The notes under the pieces: generated by a model
What the model was told of the DNA's origin: nothing
Databases searched by the model: none
The model's input: the letters and a program-made list of their open reading frames with translations, nothing else
Shown here: positions 59,652 to 64,000 of the stretch, piece by piece
Position numbering within the stretch: the first letter of the stretch is position 1
Layout: every line of letters starts with the position of its first letter
Made by a program: the position numbers and the translations under genes
Origin: Opeltia flavorubescens
Lineage: Eukaryota > Ascomycota > Lecanoromycetes > Teloschistales > Teloschistaceae
Length of the DNA stretch: 64,000 nucleotides
Direction: 5' to 3'
Assembly (NCBI GenBank): GCA_000442125.1
Contig: KE546978.1
Coordinates: 930,001-994,000, forward strand

Positions 59652-62365
59652 TTAATCGCCTGCTGCTTTCGACTCATTATACAAAGGTCCGGGTCCTATC
59701 TTTTGACATTTCTTTATCAAGTCGAGCATAGGCTGATTTTTGTATCCAGGATTCTTGACGATATCGAGAGGGCTGACTCCATGTGCACAACCCACATAGA
59801 CCGACGCTCCTCCATTGAGCAGCGTTCTGGCGGCATGAAAGTGCCGTTGATCGACGGCGTCGTGCAAGGGAGTCCATCCCTCTTGCTTTCTAGGAGATGC
59901 CATAAGTTTACAATAATCTGAAAAACCGCATCTTCTTTTCGCGTGACCGATGCTCCATGATCTAATAGTATCTCCGCTGTTGCGGCGCTTCCTTTGAGGG
60001 CGGCATAATGCAACGGAGTTGAATCATTGTAATCTATTGCGTCAACTGATGCTCCGTGGTTTAGTAATATCTTTGCTAATGTCGTATCATCTCCTAACGA
60101 CGCGATATGTAGTGGAGTCGACTGAAGATCATCTTTGGCATTAACTGACGCTCCGTGGTCTAGCAATACCTGTGCAAATGCTGTATGTCTCGCATGTACG
60201 GCAAGATGCAATGCAGTCTCATCATCACCATTTCTTGCATCGACTGACACCTTGTGATCCAGGAGTACCTCTGCCAATGCCGTATTTCCTTCTCTTGCGG
60301 CTCGATGCAGTAGAGTCGATTTATGGGAATCCAATGCGTCGGCTGACGATCTATAGTCCAGTAGTGTCACTAGTACAGGTCTGTTTTCTCCATTCCAGTG
60401 AGGAATGGCATAGTCAAGTGGACTTAGATTGGAGGTATCTTGCCTATCAGCCGATGCCCCGCTAGCGAGTAATACTCTAGCCATCTCTGCATCATTCTTC
60501 TTTATGGCCACGTGCAGTGATGTTCTTTTTTTTTCTGATTATCGATGATCTGGTCGACCTCAGCCCCATTTTCTAATAGACATGCGACTGCGGATGTACG
60601 ACCCAGGGTGACAGCTACCTGAAACGGGTTCCAACCATCGGAGTCCAGACCATCAATGCTGGAGCCACGTTTCAAACAATAGTCCATTGCCAATCTCAAG
60701 CTGGACTCGGTCGAGTTGTCTTTCACGGTAATTTTCCTAATTAGTCGGAATATTGCAGAGTTCCCTCGAAGCAGTGGCAGGGCATGCTTTCCACCCGGAA
60801 TCGCGAGCGAGAGTATCCGTTCGATGGGTCTTTTGTGAAGAGACTTGATGGCATGTACGGTGGGTGTTTTACTTATACCTTGAAGTTCGCTATATTCCGA
60901 TCTTCGAGCGGCTATAGGACTGCTTCTGGAGATGAGTTTCCCCGTTGCCTGCGCTTTAATGGTATTTCCGTCGATCTCATATATAAGTGCTAGGAGCTGA
61001 AGTGAGTCCTGATAAGGCTCCTCGTCCTTGTCGATACCAAGATCTCTCCAACCATCGATTGCTTTTCGACACCAGTTCTCAGCCTTTTCGCAGAAAGCAT
61101 AGCGAACATGAAGTAGAGCAAGGCCATGATAAGCGTAGAACCTACACACGTTTGAAGAAGCGTTGTCATCTACCTGGTTTGATAGATCATTCAGTATCTC
61201 CTCACACTCTTAAAGCCATTCGCCACGTAGAAGATTGTAGGCAGCCCTAAGCCTTTTCAGATCGAAGCGCAGGAGCCGTTTGTGTCCCAGCCCTAGGGTT
61301 TTCCCATGCTTGATGGCTTCACGATATACTCGAATGGCTTCGCTTGCGGAACCGTGTGTTTCTAGATAGCGTGCCTTCTCAAAAAGCCCAACCGCAATGT
61401 TGTAATCTATCGCATCAATGGCATCGGGAAGTTCGTGTTTGTCGAAATTTGGTACACCTGTAGCATCGATCTCATCACGGCAGTTCACGGTTGCGTCACT
61501 CTGTGTGGCAGAATAGGCTGACAAGCTCATCTGTTCGATCCATTGCCGGATATCTGCGGTCCTCGTATCATCTAGTGGTACTACGGAGATAGACGAAGGC
61601 TGGTTATCACCCCCAGCTTCACTACCAATACGCATATCAGAAATTGAACCTGCGCCCATCATGACAGCTTTTGCGTTTGATTTGAGCTCTTCGCTGTGGG
61701 ACACAATCTTTGGGTTCCTGAATGTAGCTGGAAGCTTCTGATTGTTGGTTGTAAGCTCATGAGCATCAAGAGCGGAGGCCATTCTCTCTAGCTTAGTGTC
61801 TAATTCTTTAAGCCTCGAGGAGACAACATGTTTGGTATCGGTATTGGTGAAAAATACGGTGAGTCTGGAATTGGAATAATAGTACAGTAAAGCAAAATAA
61901 ATGATGATCCATACAGTATCGTCACCTGGAGCGACATTTGCAGACACGTAGAATGAGGTCCAAGCCGATATCTGATGCTAATAACGTCATCTGCTTTGAA
62001 ATTTAGTTAGATTGTTTGACAGCTTTCTTGAAGGAGTTTGGGTCTTCCGTTTCAAATTCTAAGGGAATCAATAATTCTGCAAGGGCTGTGACAGTGTGCT
62101 GGCAGTCCTCTACTGCATTTTGCATAGATCTCCCAAGTCCCTTGTTGAACAAGTTTCCATCTCCACATCGAACAATCTCCGGATCCTTCAGAGCCTCCTC
62201 GATGGCTTTCAGTACGTCACTGAGACTCTGGACTTCGCCCAAAAGCGCGTCTATGGTGGTATCAACAATCTTCGCTGAATGCGCGAAGCCGTACAAGACT
62301 GTGGAGATCGAATAGATCGTTTTTAACGTAGCCACTACTACAGTTGAAATTGAGACAGGATCCAT
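59652..62365 (-). pseudogene. PigL_N - TPR - ankyrin-repeat protein gene, apparently broken
   Basis: Exon 1 (62365-about 62005) encodes a PigL_N-like (PF17111) N-terminal domain starting MDPVSISTVVVATLKTIYSI and LLGEVQSLSDVLKAIEEALK, common in fungal STAND/NLR-like and ankyrin proteins. Then come TPR-like helices (AVGLFEKARYLETHGSASEA; WCRKAIDGWRDLG) and about eight ankyrin repeats ending at 59652, several sharing the unit VLLDHGASV. Lesions: a TAA at 61209-61207 inside continuous TPR sequence (LLRGEWL stop ECEEILNDLSNQ); a frame change in an A9 run near 60531-60539 between DNQKKK and TSLHVAIKKND; a further frame change near 59905 before GWTPLHDAV; and no convincing donor to pair with the CTAAC...CAG acceptor after exon 1. 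The homopolymer shift could be a sequencing error; the TAA is not of that kind. Confidence 0.6.
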
Positions 62366-63291
62366 GACGAACGATTGTTTAGAAAATCTTCATAAGGCTG
62401 AAAGAGCGCGCAGCGTCCGAGTAGGCTTGAGATATAAGAGTTCGTCGGTCGAGTGCACCTAATAAATTGACCTGACTTGTCAATTGGAGTTTGATGCATG
62501 CCACCAATTACATTTCAACCTGTAAGCACCTCACAGCAATTAATCAAAAAAGGCTTATGCAACATCTCGCATAAACTTGCCCCCTCATCATGATTGGCCT
62601 AGTCCCTGTTCTACGAGCATAAGCAATCGCTTTGACGCGCATACGTTAAAAAGCTTACTAAACCAGCAGTCTAAAAGCTTGGTCGGATGAAAAAATCAGG
62701 GGACCTGACCCGGCTCCAATAAGTAAGGCCGAATGGGCTTTGAAGACGGACTCTCACGGACTAAGACACCAACCCATTTTTGATCTGATGATCAAGGAAT
62801 TACTCAATTGTGAGAGTCACCTACTTACCTCCATATATACATCGTAAGAAATGAAATAGTAGCTTTTCTTTTTTTTTTTGCCTGGGCCCATACTCCATGG
62901 ACATATACGGATCATGTCTCGACGGAAGATATAGTTGCCTGTTGAGTTTTCGTGCAACTTCCACAAGTACGCTTTGAATGACCAAGTTTGTGTGACTCAG
63001 CGTTCATTTATGGTCGAGAACCTGATAACCTATCTATTATTGTCATGCAAGGCATTCTTGTTCTATATATCTTCGCCTTCCTTCCAGACTCATATTTATG
63101 AGCTCTCCTGCTCCAACTTACAATCCTTTACCTATCACTTTCACACTGGGATAAATTCTCCCGGGTTCTGCTCATATACTTTTTGAAACTCTCGCAAGTA
63201 TAAGGCTATCTCAAATTTGTGTCTCGCTGCATTCTATCTCTTCCTTCGGGTAATTCCGTCCCCCCGTCCAATAGTCACAATATCAACTGCA
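62366..63291. other. divergent intergenic region between the ankyrin gene and the caspase-like gene
   Basis: About 925 bp that would hold both promoters. A T-rich run lies at about 62865-62880. No RNA gene or repeat recognised. Confidence 0.45.
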
Positions 63292-64000
63292 ATGATTGCA
63301 GTACAGAGACTCAGTGTTTTCAAGGATGATCTCACCGATGCCCTACGTGGGTGTTTTCCAACACCGGTGAGACCGTACTCAAGGGTTTTCGCTATTTTCA
63401 TATTCTAGGATAATCTGAAAGAAGATCGTAATGAGCTATGGGAATCGATGAATGTGCTGAAGGATTTCTTGGGCGAGAAATACAGATATACGTGCCATGC
63501 AATGGTTCTCAACCGTAAGCAGACCCATATGGACCGCCAATTCGGAGTCACAAGAGATCTCATCAACATCAGCGGCAACCACAACATGAGTGCCGATCTC
63601 ATAGTGTTATACTATAGAGGATCTAGTTATACGTCACATCAGAATGAGTTATTCGTCTCGTGAGTAGTGGCTCACTTTCCAACTCTTCAATAATTCTTGA
63701 CGTGATTTTAGTGCAGAATCCACGTCCGAAGGTAGCAATGTTCCGGAGCTGCATTCGTTCAATTTTACGGCACTTATGAAGGCTTCTCTTGAACTACGCT
63801 CGCAAGATTTAATCTATCTTCTCGATTATTGTTACGCATCCACAGTCGCATCAGGTTGCAACAAGGAGCTCCTGGCCTCGAGCGCGTGCGAAATCCCCTC
63901 TGCGGGAACCTTGACAGGCTTTACGAGACAGCTCGTAGATGTCCTCCATGAACAAGCCCGTCTACCAATCATCTTGGCACATATTCATGCAAAGCTTATG
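63292..64000 (+). CDS. caspase-like (C14-like) domain protein, 3' end cut by window edge
   Basis: Exons 63292-63366, 63409-63659 and 63712 onwards (introns 42 and 52 nt) stay in frame to the right edge, giving about 205 residues. The start reads MIAVQRLSVFKDDLTDALRG; then DNLKEDRNELWESMNVLKDF, the usual first helix of this fungal group. The layout matches fungal caspase-like domains: first catalytic region ADLIVLYYRGSS, second region DLIYLLDYCYAST, then NKELLASSACEIPSAG and GFTRQLVDVL...LAHIHAKLM. The nucleophile Cys is kept (D-Y-C-Y-A versus the common D-C-C-Y-A), but where family members have YYxGHG this protein has YYRGSS, so the catalytic His appears to be missing. In fungi such domains are effector or inducer parts of cell-death and NLR-like proteins. 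The C-terminal remainder is outside the window. Confidence 0.75.

Noticed and set aside
1-64000. CRISPR arrays, bacterial operons, riboswitches
   Set aside because: The window is eukaryotic; no regularly spaced repeats or bacterial-type signals are present.

Overview
The window comes from a filamentous ascomycete (Pezizomycotina). Introns are short (mostly 46-130 nt) with GTATGT/GTAAGT-like donors and CTAAC-type branch points. The genes are fungal single-copy housekeeping genes mixed with HET-domain, PigL_N-ankyrin and caspase-like genes of the kind filamentous fungi use in self/non-self recognition. I cannot fix the class; a Leotiomycetes-like genome is a guess.

Layout. Positions 1-14.6 kb are gene-poor. 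A HET-domain gene runs off the left edge (1-1268, minus), a 167-bp MITE with a target-site duplication lies at 1983-2149, a broken unknown gene sits near 3.8-4.9 kb, and the rest has no convincing gene. From 14.6 to 35 kb come a small hypothetical gene, a homeobox regulator (Htf1/Hox2-like) with about 4 kb of upstream DNA holding a perfect 24-bp hairpin, a CDK11-type kinase head-to-head with the complex I assembly methyltransferase NDUFAF7, the Golgi pH regulator GPHR, an ECM13-like gene with an upstream ORF, and a universal-stress-protein gene. From 35 to 57 kb the DNA is dense and housekeeping: eIF4G, a two-dinucleotide-site flavin monooxygenase with an NTF2-like N-terminus, DNA polymerase alpha (POL1), ribosomal protein L7, the ESCRT-II subunit SNF8, eIF3c (NIP1) and an Nrd1-like RRM protein. 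From 57.6 to 64 kb lie a nitrilase-family amidohydrolase, a PigL_N/TPR/ankyrin gene that looks broken, and a divergent caspase-like (C14-like) gene running off the right edge.

Themes. Translation is well represented (eIF4G, eIF3c, uL30/RPL7). RPL7 intron 2 carries a C/D-box snoRNA whose guide matches 25S rRNA, as in yeast RPL7A/RPL7B, whose introns host snR39/snR59. Three close head-to-head pairs (CDK11/NDUFAF7, RPL7/SNF8, NIP1/nrd1-like) leave only 178-242 bp for shared promoters. The two ends of the window, unlike its middle, carry recognition and cell-death type genes, one of them decayed.

Limits. Gene models were spliced by eye from frame continuity, GT-AG sites and remembered family sequences; no search or alignment was run.
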